Shown here: piece after piece, positions 1 to 6,868 of the stretch
Position numbering within the stretch: position 1 is the stretch's first letter
Layout of the letters: each line of letters opens with the position of its first letter
Source: a bacterium
GTDB taxonomy: Bacteria; Patescibacteriota; Minisyncoccia; UBA6257; GWB1-50-10
Direction: 5' to 3'
Length of the DNA stretch: 45,324 bases
Assembly (NCBI GenBank): GCA_021814165.1
Contig: JAKAIX010000005.1
Location: 1 to 45,324, forward strand
Translations under genes and position numbers: made by a program
The notes under the pieces: model-generated
What the model was told of the DNA's origin: nothing
The model's database searches: none
The model's input: only the letters and a program-made list of their open reading frames with translations

Positions 1-47
1 TTTCCGCTGCTTTAAAACAATTTATTAATTTTTCGGAGGATAGAAAA

Positions 48-608
48 TTGGGAAAGTTTTTTAAGAAGTTGAAAGGAATAAGCATATTCGCGCTTTTCCG
101 CTCTGGATTTGGTATTTCAATTCCGATTGTCCTTGTAGCGTATGGAATTTCGATGATCTCTGGAAAGATAGTGGAGATAGGAGATCTTCTTGGTTTCTCG
201 GCGAATAAGTGGATTGGTTTCTCTCTCGTGCTTGGTGGATTTGTTGTTTTAATTCTCTTAATCGGCATAATCGCTGAAGAAACGTCGCTTATTGATTTTT
301 TACAAGAGAGATCTGCAAAAAAGCCGTCCCTACTCCTTCTTGTAAATTTTATTTTTGGAAGGCGAGGGAAAAATAACGGTGCGTATGAGGTTCTCTTTTT
401 CTTCTCTCCGGAAGTAAGGGCGCGGGGGATTGTAACAGCCGAGATAGCCGACAAAGACGGAGTCTGGTGTGTGGTCCACTTCTCGGCACCCCCGACGCCT
501 TTCATGGGAAACCTTCTTGAAATAAAAAAAGAAAAGATTATCCCGACGAAGCAGGGTTCAGGAGGATATGTCGCCTACATACTCTCCTACGGAGCAAGCA
601 GGCAGTAG
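48..608 (+). CDS. DUF502-like membrane protein
   Basis: A 186-residue protein with two hydrophobic segments near the N-terminus (about residues 20-38 and 58-78), followed by a soluble region. The later part (GIVTAEIADKDG, then FSAPPTPFMGNLLEI) resembles the DUF502 family, whose members carry a V-x-TTPNPTSG-like stretch in the same place. The start is TTG, chosen because a strong Shine-Dalgarno (cggagga, 35-41) lies 6 nt upstream and no ATG is available. This is one of the few clear Shine-Dalgarno sites in the window. The molecular function of DUF502 proteins is not established. The gene converges on the flippase gene, with a hairpin terminator between them. Confidence 0.7.
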   Translation: MGKFFKKLKGISIFALFRSGFGISIPIVLVAYGISMISGKIVEIGDLLGFSANKWIGFSLVLGGFVVLILLIGIIAEETSLIDFLQERSAKKPSLLLLVNFIFGRRGKNNGAYEVLFFFSPEVRARGIVTAEIADKDGVWCVVHFSAPPTPFMGNLLEIKKEKIIPTKQGSGGYVAYILSYGASRQ

Positions 609-620
609 TAAAAGTTTCAA

Positions 621-652
621 ACCGGTTCATTATAACAATGAACCGGTCTTAT
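621..652. terminator. Bidirectional hairpin terminator
   Basis: A perfect 10-bp stem (accggttcat at 621-630 with atgaaccggt at 638-647) encloses a 7-nt loop. It lies between the convergent DUF502-like and flippase genes. The T-rich tail on the plus strand is short, so this is a moderate-strength call. Confidence 0.65.
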
Positions 653-668
653 TTTCTCGCCGTCTCTC

Positions 669-2135
669 TCACTCGCCGTTTCGTTTTCTGTAGATTCCCA
701 CCGTTTTAAGAAGAGGCTCTTTCAATATAAAGAGAAGGGCTGCATATACGGCGGCGCCGAGGATGATAGTCGGAATTACCGCCCATCCGGCCTGCATCAC
801 TCCGAATACGGTAATTCCCATGCATAGCGAAGCAAGAACGATTTTACCGAGGGAACTGATCACCGAAACGGAAACGGTTTTCTTGAATTTCCAATACACG
901 TATCCGTTTGTAAGAACCTGCGCAATAATGGTCGCGACCGCGGACCCGGCGATGCCGTAGGGAGGGATAAGAAGGAGATCGAGTATGACGTTTGAGGATG
1001 CGCCCAATCCGACGCTGATGAGAAATATCCTTTGTTGGTCGTATGCGAAGACAGCGTTTCCGATCATGTTGCCCGCGAAGATAGGGACGAGCGTGAGAAG
1101 AAGAAGCTGAAAAGTAAAAGTACCCGCAAGATATTCCGCGCCGAAAAGGAGCCGTATAAAGGGAGTCCCGACGATGATTCCACCGATCGTGAGGGGCAAC
1201 GCGACCGCGGTTACCCCTCTTACGGCATGCTCGAGAACGATCTTTGTGCGGTCGTTCCTTTTCTCATGCGCGAATTTACTCAAGAACGGAAACAAGCTCG
1301 TGTTTACGAAGCCGGGGAGCATGTAGAGAAGCTGGATCGGGCGCTGTACCGCCCCGTAAAGGCCGAGTTCGCTCGCGCTCCTGAACCACCCGATGATGAT
1401 GGTGTCGATATTTATCATAAATCCGCCGAGAAGTCCCATGACGGCGAACGGCCATGCCGAAGACAAAATCGGTTTTACGAGCGATCTGTCGAATCCTTTG
1501 AAAAAACTGCCGATACTTCTCCGGATGACAAAAAAAGCCGTAAGAAGTCCTGCGCCGCTCCCCGCGGTGTATGCGGTTGCAAGCCATTGCGCGTTTGGCA
1601 GAAGAAAAAGAGCGACGAATCCGAATATGGTAATGAATATGTCGGTTAGTACGCTTAACCCCGATTCAACCTCCATTCTGTTCTGCGATCGGGTGATTGC
1701 GAAAATAAAAACGCGCATGCTATCGAACGCGAGAAGAAGCGCGACGATGGGGAGAAGCGGCCTCACCATATCAACCTTGATAAACCACGGCGCTACGAAG
1801 AGCGTGAATGCGATGCCGAAGATGATGAACGCGAATTTAATGCGAAGCGTCGTCGCGAGATAACGTCGGGCATCCTCCGGCTTTTGTACCAGCTCGCGCG
1901 TGAGAAGCCCCGAGAGGCCGATATCGGAGAATATGGTAAAGAATGCCGCGAGGGAAAGCGCGTAAGAAAAGATGCCGTATCCTTCAGTGCCCAGGATGCG
2001 CGCCGCATAAATAATCATGAACGCCCGGATGGTTCTGCTCGCCACCGTACCGCTTGCAAGCCAGAAGGTGTTTTTGAAAAACATCTGCTTCTCGGTTTTA
2101 TTTTCGAAGAGGAAAGATTTAATTTTTGGAATCAT
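669..2135 (-). CDS. Polysaccharide flippase (Wzx/MOP superfamily)
   Basis: A 488-residue polytopic protein with roughly 12-14 hydrophobic helices spread over its whole length. The N-terminal block (NTFWLASGTVASRTIRAFMI, then ARILGTEGYGIFSYALSLAAFF) is typical of oligosaccharide flippases of the polysaccharide synthase family. Such proteins move undecaprenyl-diphosphate-linked glycans from the inner to the outer leaflet of the cytoplasmic membrane. It is transcribed leftward, downstream of the lipid-carrier sugar transferase gene, with an AT-rich hairpin between them. The pairing suggests one pathway, with sugar loading first and flipping later. Length and topology are normal for the family. 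The glycan carried cannot be told from sequence. Confidence 0.88.
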   Translation of the reverse strand: MIPKIKSFLFENKTEKQMFFKNTFWLASGTVASRTIRAFMIIYAARILGTEGYGIFSYALSLAAFFTIFSDIGLSGLLTRELVQKPEDARRYLATTLRIKFAFIIFGIAFTLFVAPWFIKVDMVRPLLPIVALLLAFDSMRVFIFAITRSQNRMEVESGLSVLTDIFITIFGFVALFLLPNAQWLATAYTAGSGAGLLTAFFVIRRSIGSFFKGFDRSLVKPILSSAWPFAVMGLLGGFMINIDTIIIGWFRSASELGLYGAVQRPIQLLYMLPGFVNTSLFPFLSKFAHEKRNDRTKIVLEHAVRGVTAVALPLTIGGIIVGTPFIRLLFGAEYLAGTFTFQLLLLTLVPIFAGNMIGNAVFAYDQQRIFLISVGLGASSNVILDLLLIPPYGIAGSAVATIIAQVLTNGYVYWKFKKTVSVSVISSLGKIVLASLCMGITVFGVMQAGWAVIPTIILGAAVYAALLFILKEPLLKTVGIYRKRNGE

Positions 2136-2137
2136 GA

Positions 2138-2282
2138 AAATTCAAATTCTAAATTCTAATACCTAAATCCTAAATAATGACCGAAATCGGAAACCCTAAT
2201 GACCAAAACGCGGGTTTTGAATTTTTGATTTTGGACATTGGGGCTTATTTAGAATTTAGGATTTTGGGTTTAGGATTTTTCG
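2138..2282. repeat. AT-rich inverted-repeat element without ORF
   Basis: The spacer between the flippase and the sugar transferase is one imperfect hairpin. The left half is built of variants of aaatcctaaat and aatgacc, the right half of their complements (ttaggattt, ggacatt). The stretch 2165-2209 is closely similar to the reverse complement of 6198-6242, in another ORF-free hairpin. It is therefore a dispersed repeat in opposite orientation. No transposase is encoded in it. Confidence 0.7.
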
Positions 2283-3605
2283 TTACTTAGGTGTTGCGAA
2301 TATCGTCTTCAGCGTTTTTAGAACGATGAGAACGTCGAATATGAATCCTCGCCGCCTGATGTAAAAGATATCATATTCGAGTTTCCGGTACGCCTCCTCC
2401 GTGTTCACGTTCGCGCGGTAGTTGATCTGCGCCCATCCCGTGAGACCCGGTTTCACGACGAGCCGAATCTCGTAGTAGGGGATCGTCGTTTTCAAAACCT
2501 CGACGAATTCGGGCCGTTCCGGTCGGGGCCCCACGAAAGAAATGTCCCCCTTCACGATATTCATAAGTTGGGGAAACTCGTCGAGATGCGAGATGCGGAG
2601 TAGCGCTCCGATTTTCGTTGCGCGCGGATCATTCACGTGGGCCCACTGCGCTCCTTCTTTTTCCGCATCCATGCGCATCGTCCTGAATTTATAGAGCGTA
2701 AAACGCCTCCCGTTTTTTCCTACGCGGACTTGTTTGTATATCGCGGGACCGCGCGAGTCGATACGGATGAGAACCCAGATAAAGATCATGATGGGAAGGA
2801 GAAAAAGGAATAGCACGAGCGCGAACAAGGTGTCGAACACAGACTTCACCGCGTTATAGAGCGGACGTTCCTCGGCGAGTTCCTCGAGGAACCAGCCGGC
2901 GCCGAGTTCCGCAAGAGGGGTAAGGCCCATCACGTCCTCATAAAACGAAGGGATATCGCGCACCTGCACTTCGCGGAGGATGCATGAGTAGATGGTGTCG
3001 TTCGCGTGAGGATCTTTTTTGAGATCAGAGGGGATGACGAGCATGGTCGCGCGTTCCGCCGCGATTCGTTCCGGGAGATCGCGCCAGCCGCTTTCCCCGA
3101 GCGCTCTTCGTTCCCAGACGGCGATGCGATAGCCGAGCTGCGGGTTTGTTTCGAGATAGTGCACGAGATCCGAGATTCCCTTCGATTCTCCCAGTACGAA
3201 AACGCGTTGCGGGGCGCTTCGGGCTACGATCGCGTTGAACGCATAGCGGGAAAGAAGCCCCCATACGGTAAGTGTCGCCGCAAAAAAGATAAGGTTCGTT
3301 TTCGGGGCGATGCCGAACGGGAATGTGTAAAAAAGGATGAGCGCGACCACGATTGTCGTACAATCGGCAACGAGGAAGGTGCGGAGAAACCGCAGATCGT
3401 TCTTTAATACGCGGAGATCATACAGGTTCGATGCGGCAAGCATGAGGAGCCACACCACAAGCACGAAAAAGAATGAAACGAAGTGCTCGCCCGCGTATCC
3501 CTGATAGTTCCGGATGCCATAGCGGAGCACGAGCGCCGAGAGAAGCGCTGCGTAGAAAAAGACGACATCGCTAAGAAGCAAAATTATTTTCTTGAGCTGG
3601 AGCAT
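2283..3605 (-). CDS. Undecaprenyl-phosphate sugar phosphotransferase (polyprenyl glycosylphosphotransferase)
   Basis: A 440-residue membrane enzyme that would transfer a sugar-1-phosphate from a nucleotide sugar to undecaprenyl phosphate, the first step of exopolysaccharide or O-antigen-like assembly. The N-terminal half has four hydrophobic segments (about residues 5-125) and a CoA-binding-like region (RVFVLGESKGISDLV). A fifth membrane segment (about 275-300) precedes the catalytic bacterial sugar transferase domain. That domain has YKQVRVGKNGRRFTLYKFRT, then SHLDEFPQLMNIVKGDISFV, GPRPERPEF and PGLTGWAQINYR, all hallmark motifs of the WbaP/WcaJ group. Length is normal. Sugar specificity is unknown. 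It is probably co-transcribed with the downstream flippase. Confidence 0.92.
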   Translation of the reverse strand: MLQLKKIILLLSDVVFFYAALLSALVLRYGIRNYQGYAGEHFVSFFFVLVVWLLMLAASNLYDLRVLKNDLRFLRTFLVADCTTIVVALILFYTFPFGIAPKTNLIFFAATLTVWGLLSRYAFNAIVARSAPQRVFVLGESKGISDLVHYLETNPQLGYRIAVWERRALGESGWRDLPERIAAERATMLVIPSDLKKDPHANDTIYSCILREVQVRDIPSFYEDVMGLTPLAELGAGWFLEELAEERPLYNAVKSVFDTLFALVLFLFLLPIMIFIWVLIRIDSRGPAIYKQVRVGKNGRRFTLYKFRTMRMDAEKEGAQWAHVNDPRATKIGALLRISHLDEFPQLMNIVKGDISFVGPRPERPEFVEVLKTTIPYYEIRLVVKPGLTGWAQINYRANVNTEEAYRKLEYDIFYIRRRGFIFDVLIVLKTLKTIFATPK

Positions 3606-3616
3606 AACTTTACAGA

Positions 3617-3634
3617 GCTTGACCCCGCACCTTT
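3617..3634. repeat. 18-bp direct repeat, copy 1 (GIY-YIG bracket)
   Basis: The sequence gcttgaccccgcaccttt is identical to 3919-3936. It abuts the stop codon of the GIY-YIG ORF directly. Confidence 0.85.
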
Positions 3635-3892
3635 TTACGACTTTAGGCTGCGGGATATCCTCCGTTTTAATTGAGTATACACTTTTCCAAACTGTTTTAT
3701 TTTTTTCTCTCTTTCCTTTGCATCCTCCCTATTGCTGTAAATCTCGCAATAGACCAATTTCCAGGGAATGTAGCGTTTTGTTGAGGGTGAAATGCCGTCA
3801 TTGTGTTCCCGCAGCCTTCGTGTGATATTTTCTGTAAACCCAATATAGAGTGTGCCGTTTTGGGAGCTTTTCAGTATATAAACAAAGTACAT
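3635..3892 (-). CDS. GIY-YIG domain nuclease, small stand-alone type
   Basis: An 85-residue protein consisting of one GIY-YIG domain. The first strand pair reads YFVYILKS and TLYIGFT, followed by the basic helix RRLREHN with the conserved Arg, and later SNREDAKEREKKIKQFG with the conserved acidic residue. Family members of this size (UPF0213/UvrC-like) are common and their cellular roles are mostly unknown. The ATG at 3892 was preferred to a TTG six codons upstream. The ORF is bracketed by identical 18-bp direct repeats (3617-3634 and 3919-3936), the left one touching the stop codon, which suggests that gene and repeats move or duplicate as a unit. Confidence 0.85.
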   Translation of the reverse strand: MYFVYILKSSQNGTLYIGFTENITRRLREHNDGISPSTKRYIPWKLVYCEIYSNREDAKEREKKIKQFGKVYTQLKRRISRSLKS

Positions 3893-3918
3893 AGGTATGA
3901 TTATGTACAATAGTAGGG

Positions 3919-3936
3919 GCTTGACCCCGCACCTTT
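3919..3936. repeat. 18-bp direct repeat, copy 2
   Basis: Second copy of gcttgaccccgcaccttt, 27 nt upstream of the GIY-YIG start. Its extension (3925-3943) also pairs perfectly with 4036-4054. Confidence 0.85.
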
Positions 3937-4059
3937 GGAGGATAACGGCTCGTTCCGTGTTTTACCCCGAGTGGGCCGGGGAATTATTTCTTTTGTTTTT
4001 GAAAGTGTATCCAGAATCACATTAGTAAGTATACAATCCTCCAAAGGTGCGGGGTTGAC
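3925..4059. repeat. 19-bp inverted repeat around a 92-nt ORF-free core
   Basis: The left arm 3925-3943 (ccccgcacctttggaggat) is the exact reverse complement of 4036-4054. The core has no ORF and contains a secondary palindrome (accccgagtgggccggggaa, about 3962-3981). The right arm runs into ttgact (4055-4060), which could act as a -35 element for the DsbA-like gene, although the matching -10 is poor. The layout resembles a small MITE or REP pair made from the repeat that brackets the GIY-YIG ORF. Confidence 0.65.
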
Positions 4060-4101
4060 TTTATCCTAGCGGTACACTACGCTTTTATCAAATCAGCCCT
4101 T

Positions 4102-4854
4102 ATGGAAGAGAAAACGAACGCAAAGCAGGGAAAAAGCCGTCAGGACTACATTCTCCCTGTTTCCATCGTTGCCGCGGCACTTATTATAGGCGTCGCGCTT
4201 GTTTACAATGCGGGGAAGCAGGGTAGCCCGGCAAAAAACCCTTCGCCGAACGAAGGATCTCAAAAGGAGCAACCCTTGGGGATCGGTTCCGCTATAAACG
4301 TGAAACCGGTATCGGCGGCCGACCATATTTTCGGCGATCCCAATGCGCCGGTGAAGATCGTGGAATTTTCCGATCTTGAGTGTCCGTTTTGCAAGCAGTT
4401 CCATCAGACGATGCGATCGGCGATGGCGCTCTACGAGGGAAAAGTTGCGTGGATCTTCAGAAATTTCCCGCTTCCGCAGTTGCACTCCAAAGCTCCCAAG
4501 GAAGCGCAGGCGGCCGAGTGCGCCGCGAAGCTCGGAGGGAACGACGCGTTCTGGCAATATATCGATACGGTGTTCGAAATCACTCCCTCCAATAACGGGC
4601 TTGATGGATCAGAGCTTCCGAAGATCGCCCAGAAGATAGGCATCAACGTGAACGACTTCAATACGTGTCTCTCGGGCGACTACGGCAAAGATACCATCCA
4701 GGCGCAGTCGGAAGACGCCGTAAATTCCGGGGCGCAGGGAACGCCGTACTCCGTGGTGATTGCACCGGACGGATCGAAATCGACAATCAACGGCGCGATG
4801 CCGCTCGAACAAGTGAAGTCGGCGATCGACGCCGCGCTTCAGAAAGCGAAATAA
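4102..4854 (+). CDS. DsbA-family thiol-disulfide oxidoreductase, membrane-anchored
   Basis: A 250-residue protein with a basic N-terminus and one membrane or signal-anchor helix (about residues 16-33). A Pro/Ser-rich linker and a thioredoxin-fold domain with inserted helices follow. The active site ECPFC (Cys94 and Cys97) follows VKIVEFSDL. The cis-proline loop is visible as AQGTPYSVVI. This is the DsbA/thioredoxin_4 group, which introduces or shuffles disulfides in exported proteins. The nearby secreted proteins with paired cysteines (cupredoxins, fibronectin protein) are plausible substrates. No DsbB-like partner is seen in the window. The ATG start fits the signal anchor. Confidence 0.88.
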   Translation: MEEKTNAKQGKSRQDYILPVSIVAAALIIGVALVYNAGKQGSPAKNPSPNEGSQKEQPLGIGSAINVKPVSAADHIFGDPNAPVKIVEFSDLECPFCKQFHQTMRSAMALYEGKVAWIFRNFPLPQLHSKAPKEAQAAECAAKLGGNDAFWQYIDTVFEITPSNNGLDGSELPKIAQKIGINVNDFNTCLSGDYGKDTIQAQSEDAVNSGAQGTPYSVVIAPDGSKSTINGAMPLEQVKSAIDAALQKAK

Positions 4855-4960
4855 TATCGTTACAGGACTACTTACGAATCGACGCGAAGGCGTGAAACCC
4901 AAGTTGTGTCTGGTTCAGGTACGTAAAATAAAGAGTCGAAGAACAAATACAAAGACCAGC

Positions 4961-5140
4961 ATGAGTTTTGATGAGAATAGAGGCGGTGGCTTTCAGCGCC
5001 AGATGTACAAGGGAGATTGGCAGTGTGCGAAGTGCGGAACTCCGATAACGGAGCTTCCCTTCGAACCGGATCCGTCCCGCTTGGACAAACTGCTCTGCCG
5101 CCAGTGTCATCAGGAACGAGTTCGCTCTTTCCGCAGATAA
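4961..5140 (+). CDS. CxxC-x(20)-CxxC zinc-ribbon protein
   Basis: A 59-residue protein with CAKC and CRQC pairs separated by 20 residues. The connecting stretch ITELPFEPDPSR is highly characteristic of the small CxxC-x17-CxxC zinc-binding family (TIGR04272-like) common in uncultivated bacteria. It should bind one zinc ion. Its partner is unknown and a nucleic-acid role is only a guess, based on the Gly/Arg-rich N-terminus (ENRGGGFQRQMYKG) and the basic C-terminal tail. The ATG at 4961 was chosen over an in-frame upstream ATG because family members begin near this point. A strong terminator follows immediately. Confidence 0.8.
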   Translation: MSFDENRGGGFQRQMYKGDWQCAKCGTPITELPFEPDPSRLDKLLCRQCHQERVRSFRR

Positions 5141-5150
5141 AGACACAAGA

Positions 5151-5190
5151 GAAGTCCGGCCTTCCTGAAGGAAGCCGGGCTTCTTTTTTT
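5151..5190 (+). terminator. Rho-independent terminator
   Basis: The sequence gaagtccggccttcc, loop tgaa, then ggaagccgggcttc is followed by a run of seven T. It lies just downstream of the zinc-ribbon gene. Its stem (ggaagcc-gggcttc) is also the core of a GC-rich palindrome seen near 6570 and 19822, so a repeat may have been recruited as a terminator. Confidence 0.85.
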
Positions 5191-5196
5191 CGCGAA

Positions 5197-5230
5197 CAAT
5201 CTATCGAGGCCGTGGCTGATTCGATTTTCT
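5197..5230 (+). repeat. Decayed REP palindrome
   Basis: It starts caatctatcgaggccg like the intact copies, but the right half is mutated (tggctgattcgatttt instead of ggcctcgataatttt). It stands immediately before an intact copy, as a tandem pair. Confidence 0.6.
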
Positions 5231-5231
5231 T

Positions 5232-5271
5232 CAATATATCGAGGCCGAGCCTCGATAATTTTGTGGATAAC
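5232..5271 (+). repeat. REP palindrome with DnaA-box-like tail
   Basis: The stem tatcgaggc (5237-5245) pairs with gcctcgata (5249-5257). A tail attttgtggataac follows, in which tgtggataa (5262-5270) is the reverse complement of the consensus DnaA box TTATCCACA. The same layout recurs at 19851, 33882, 34591 and, inverted, at 39215. Confidence 0.85.
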
Positions 5272-5311
5272 GTGATGGAAAGAATCTTTTTCAACGCGGG
5301 ATAATAATCGT

Positions 5312-5620
5312 ATGAAAGTAAAAATCGCGGACGATTCGGTGGAACAATTCCTCTTTTCTCTAGAGAAAAAAACACTCGTGAAGACATTAAGAACGGTTGA
5401 TCTTCTCGAAACGTTTGGAGAACATCTCATAATGCCTCACGCAAAGAAAATCAAAGACGGTATATTTGAGCTTCGGGTAAGGGGAGAACAGGAAGTCAGG
5501 ATTTTCTATATATTTCATAAACGAACGGCGGTTTTGCTTCACGGTTTTGTGAAGAAAGGTTCCAGAATCCCGCTTCGAGAACTCCGTGTCGCACAAAAAA
5601 AACGTTTGACATTGATATAA
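5312..5620 (+). CDS. RelE/HigB-type toxin (phage Gp49-like family)
   Basis: A 102-residue protein with the Gp49-like/HigB fold signature. It has an N-terminal helical part (VEQFLFSLEKKTLVKTLRTVDLLETFG), then KKIKDGIFELRVRGEQEVRIFYIF and AVLLHGFVKKGSRIPLRELRVA. Family members are ribosome-dependent mRNA endonucleases or their relatives. It sits 22 nt upstream of an XRE antitoxin, with the toxin first, which is the usual HigBA order. No transposase remnant is adjacent, but two REP palindromes lie just upstream. Activity cannot be inferred from sequence alone. Confidence 0.85.
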   Translation: MKVKIADDSVEQFLFSLEKKTLVKTLRTVDLLETFGEHLIMPHAKKIKDGIFELRVRGEQEVRIFYIFHKRTAVLLHGFVKKGSRIPLRELRVAQKKRLTLI

Positions 5621-5634
5621 CGTATATGTTATAT
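5606..5634 (+). promoter_or_regulatory. Possible internal antitoxin promoter and operator
   Basis: TTGACA (5606-5611), 17 nt and then TTATAT (5629-5634) form a good sigma-70-type pair in the end of the toxin gene, 8 nt before the antitoxin ATG. The arms ataac and gttat (5617-5632) form an interrupted palindrome across it, a possible autoregulatory site. Confidence 0.5.
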
Positions 5635-5642
5635 ATAAAAAT

Positions 5643-5915
5643 ATGAAGAATTATGGAACGGTAAAAAAGAAAATACTGCAGGACAAAGAAACGAAGAAAA
5701 TGTACGAAGCGCTTGAACCTCAGTTTAGGGTTATAAAGTTGATAATCCGCAAAAGGACGCAGAAAGGGATAACCCAGAAAGAACTCGCAAATCTCATCGG
5801 CACAAAACAATCGGCCATTTCGCGTTTCGAATCAGGAGACTACAATCCAACGATATCTTTCTTATATAAGCTTGCTGACGCGTTGAATGCGGAACTTACG
5901 ATATCCGTAAAATAA
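5643..5915 (+). CDS. XRE-family helix-turn-helix antitoxin (HigA-like)
   Basis: A 90-residue DNA-binding protein. The Cro/C1-type HTH covers about residues 40-88, with ITQKELANLIGTKQSAISRF as the helix-turn-helix and DYNPTISFLYKLADALN as the following helices. In HigBA systems such proteins bind the toxin and repress the operon. The gene starts at an ATG 22 nt after the toxin stop and may have its own promoter inside the toxin end. The N-terminal 35 residues are lysine-rich and helical, as in other antitoxins of this group. Confidence 0.87.
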   Translation: MKNYGTVKKKILQDKETKKMYEALEPQFRVIKLIIRKRTQKGITQKELANLIGTKQSAISRFESGDYNPTISFLYKLADALNAELTISVK

Positions 5916-5951
5916 CGGATGGATTGCCGCAGATTCATTGGTGATTTGTGG

Positions 5952-5957
5952 TATAAT
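5952..5957 (+). promoter_or_regulatory. -10 box TATAAT for the SPW gene
   Basis: TATAAT ends 6 nt before the ATG at 5964, so transcription would begin at or near the start codon and the mRNA would be leaderless. Confidence 0.6.
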
Positions 5958-5963
5958 ATGTTC

Positions 5964-6131
5964 ATGCGTTGGAATCATTGGATAATTCTGGGGTTGGGGG
6001 TATGGCTCATTCTCTCCCCGTGGATTCTCGGGTTCTCCTCCTTAAATCTCGTATCCTGGAACAACCTGCTCGTAGGAGCGCTTGCGATTATCTTCTCGTT
6101 GTGGAATCTGTCGGGAGGAAACTCTGACTAA
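5964..6131 (+). CDS. Small SPW-motif membrane protein
   Basis: A 55-residue protein that is almost entirely two membrane helices (WIILGLGVWLILSPWILGF, then NNLLVGALAIIFSLW). The SPW repeat signature (L-S-P-W, and N-N-x-L-V-G-A) is clear. Its function is not known. The start at 5964 was chosen rather than the ATG at 5958 because the TATAAT box ends at 5957 and family members begin MRWNHW-like. Confidence 0.75.
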   Translation: MRWNHWIILGLGVWLILSPWILGFSSLNLVSWNNLLVGALAIIFSLWNLSGGNSD

Positions 6132-6268
6132 AATCCTAAGCACCAAATCCTAAATTCTAAACAAATCCCAGTTACCAAAATATAAAATTCAAAAAACGTT
6201 TTGGTCATTCGGATTTCGTATTTTGGTCATTATTTAGGATTTAGAAATTAGATATTAGGATTTTGTTT
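6132..6268. repeat. AT-rich inverted-repeat element without ORF, second copy
   Basis: The left half carries aaatcctaaattctaaac and accaaaat, the right half their complements (attttggtcattatttagg, aggatttt). The segment 6198-6242 matches the reverse complement of 2165-2209 over most positions, so this and the 2138-2282 element are homologous. The glutaredoxin ATG begins right at its right edge. Confidence 0.7.
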
Positions 6269-6269
6269 T

Positions 6270-6500
6270 ATGATCATTGTCTACTCCACTCCCAATTGCG
6301 TATACTGCCGGATGCTCAAAGAGTTTCTAAGGAAACACCGCGTCGAGTATCAGGAGAAAGACGTTGCGATCGACCCGCGGGCGCGGGAAGAAATGGCCCA
6401 TAAGTCGCACCAGATGGGGGTTCCGGTCGTCGATATCGACGGGGAAATATTCGTTGGGTTTAACCGCTCGGGAATCGCGAGGAAGTTGGGAATACATTAA
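6270..6500 (+). CDS. Glutaredoxin-family protein
   Basis: A 76-residue thioredoxin-fold protein with the redox motif CVYC (Cys10 and Cys13) after IIVYSTPN, the cis-Pro motif GVPVVDIDG and the C-terminal GFNRSGIARKLG. This is the NrdH/glutaredoxin-like group, which passes electrons to ribonucleotide reductase or other disulfides. Two genes downstream lies a thioredoxin reductase, which could reduce it because NrdH-type redoxins use that enzyme. Codons start at the edge of an AT-rich hairpin and no Shine-Dalgarno is visible. Confidence 0.87.
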   Translation: MIIVYSTPNCVYCRMLKEFLRKHRVEYQEKDVAIDPRAREEMAHKSHQMGVPVVDIDGEIFVGFNRSGIARKLGIH

Positions 6501-6512
6501 TAATCTTTGATG

Positions 6513-6586
6513 CGGAGGCTCGGCCTCCGCAGGAAATTGGTAATTTTTTGGAGGCTCGGCCTCCAGCAGGAAGCCGAGCCTCTTGA
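6513..6586. repeat. GC-rich palindromes of a second REP type (three in tandem)
   Basis: Palindrome 1 is gcggaggctcggcctccgc (6513-6531) and palindrome 2 is tggaggctcggcctcca (6550-6566). A third, partial one is ggaagccgagcctc (about 6571-6584). They share the GAGGC-N-GGCCTC core with the REP family but not the TATCGA flank or the DnaA-box tail. They fill the gap between glutaredoxin and the zinc-ribbon gene. Confidence 0.7.
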
Positions 6587-6658
6587 GAATCAAAAATAAA
6601 AATTAAAAATTATTTGACACTAAAAGGCCGTCTATAAAGCAAAATAGTGCGGAATTAT

Positions 6659-6775
6659 ATGTATCAATGCCCCGATTGCGGATACACCGACGTTGATCCG
6701 GGAGAGTGCCCTACCTGCAAGGTTCCTTTGGTTTTGGTTGAGGACGAAGGGGAGAACGGCGGCGACGACAACTAA
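6659..6775 (+). CDS. Tiny zinc-ribbon protein (38 residues)
   Basis: A short reading frame beginning MYQCPDCGYTD, with a second pair in GECPTCKVPLVLV and then a very acidic tail (EDEGENGGDDN). The two CxxC pairs, 10 residues apart, form a rubredoxin/rubrerythrin-like zinc or iron knuckle. Small proteins of this kind are common in candidate-phyla genomes, and their role is unknown. Support comes from the metal motif, the codon use, and the position between glutaredoxin and thioredoxin reductase on the same strand. A TTGACA (6614-6619) and TATAAA (6633-6638) lie upstream, but their 13-nt spacing is shorter than normal. Confidence 0.7.
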   Translation: MYQCPDCGYTDVDPGECPTCKVPLVLVEDEGENGGDDN

Positions 6776-6855
6776 GTCGTCCGCAACCGCCCGGATATTT
6801 GCAAACTTCTTGGAAAAAGAGGAGAATAAACGCACGTGTAAGCGTTTTATTTTTT

Positions 6856-6861
6856 TATACT
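6856..6861 (+). promoter_or_regulatory. -10 box TATACT for thioredoxin reductase
   Basis: TATACT ends 7 nt before the ATG at 6869, again implying a leaderless or nearly leaderless transcript. Confidence 0.55.
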
Positions 6862-6868
6862 CAGTCAC

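Noticed and set aside
621-647. Palindrome between the first two genes as a REP copy
   Set aside because: Its sequence is unrelated to the REP family, and its position between convergent genes is explained by a terminator.
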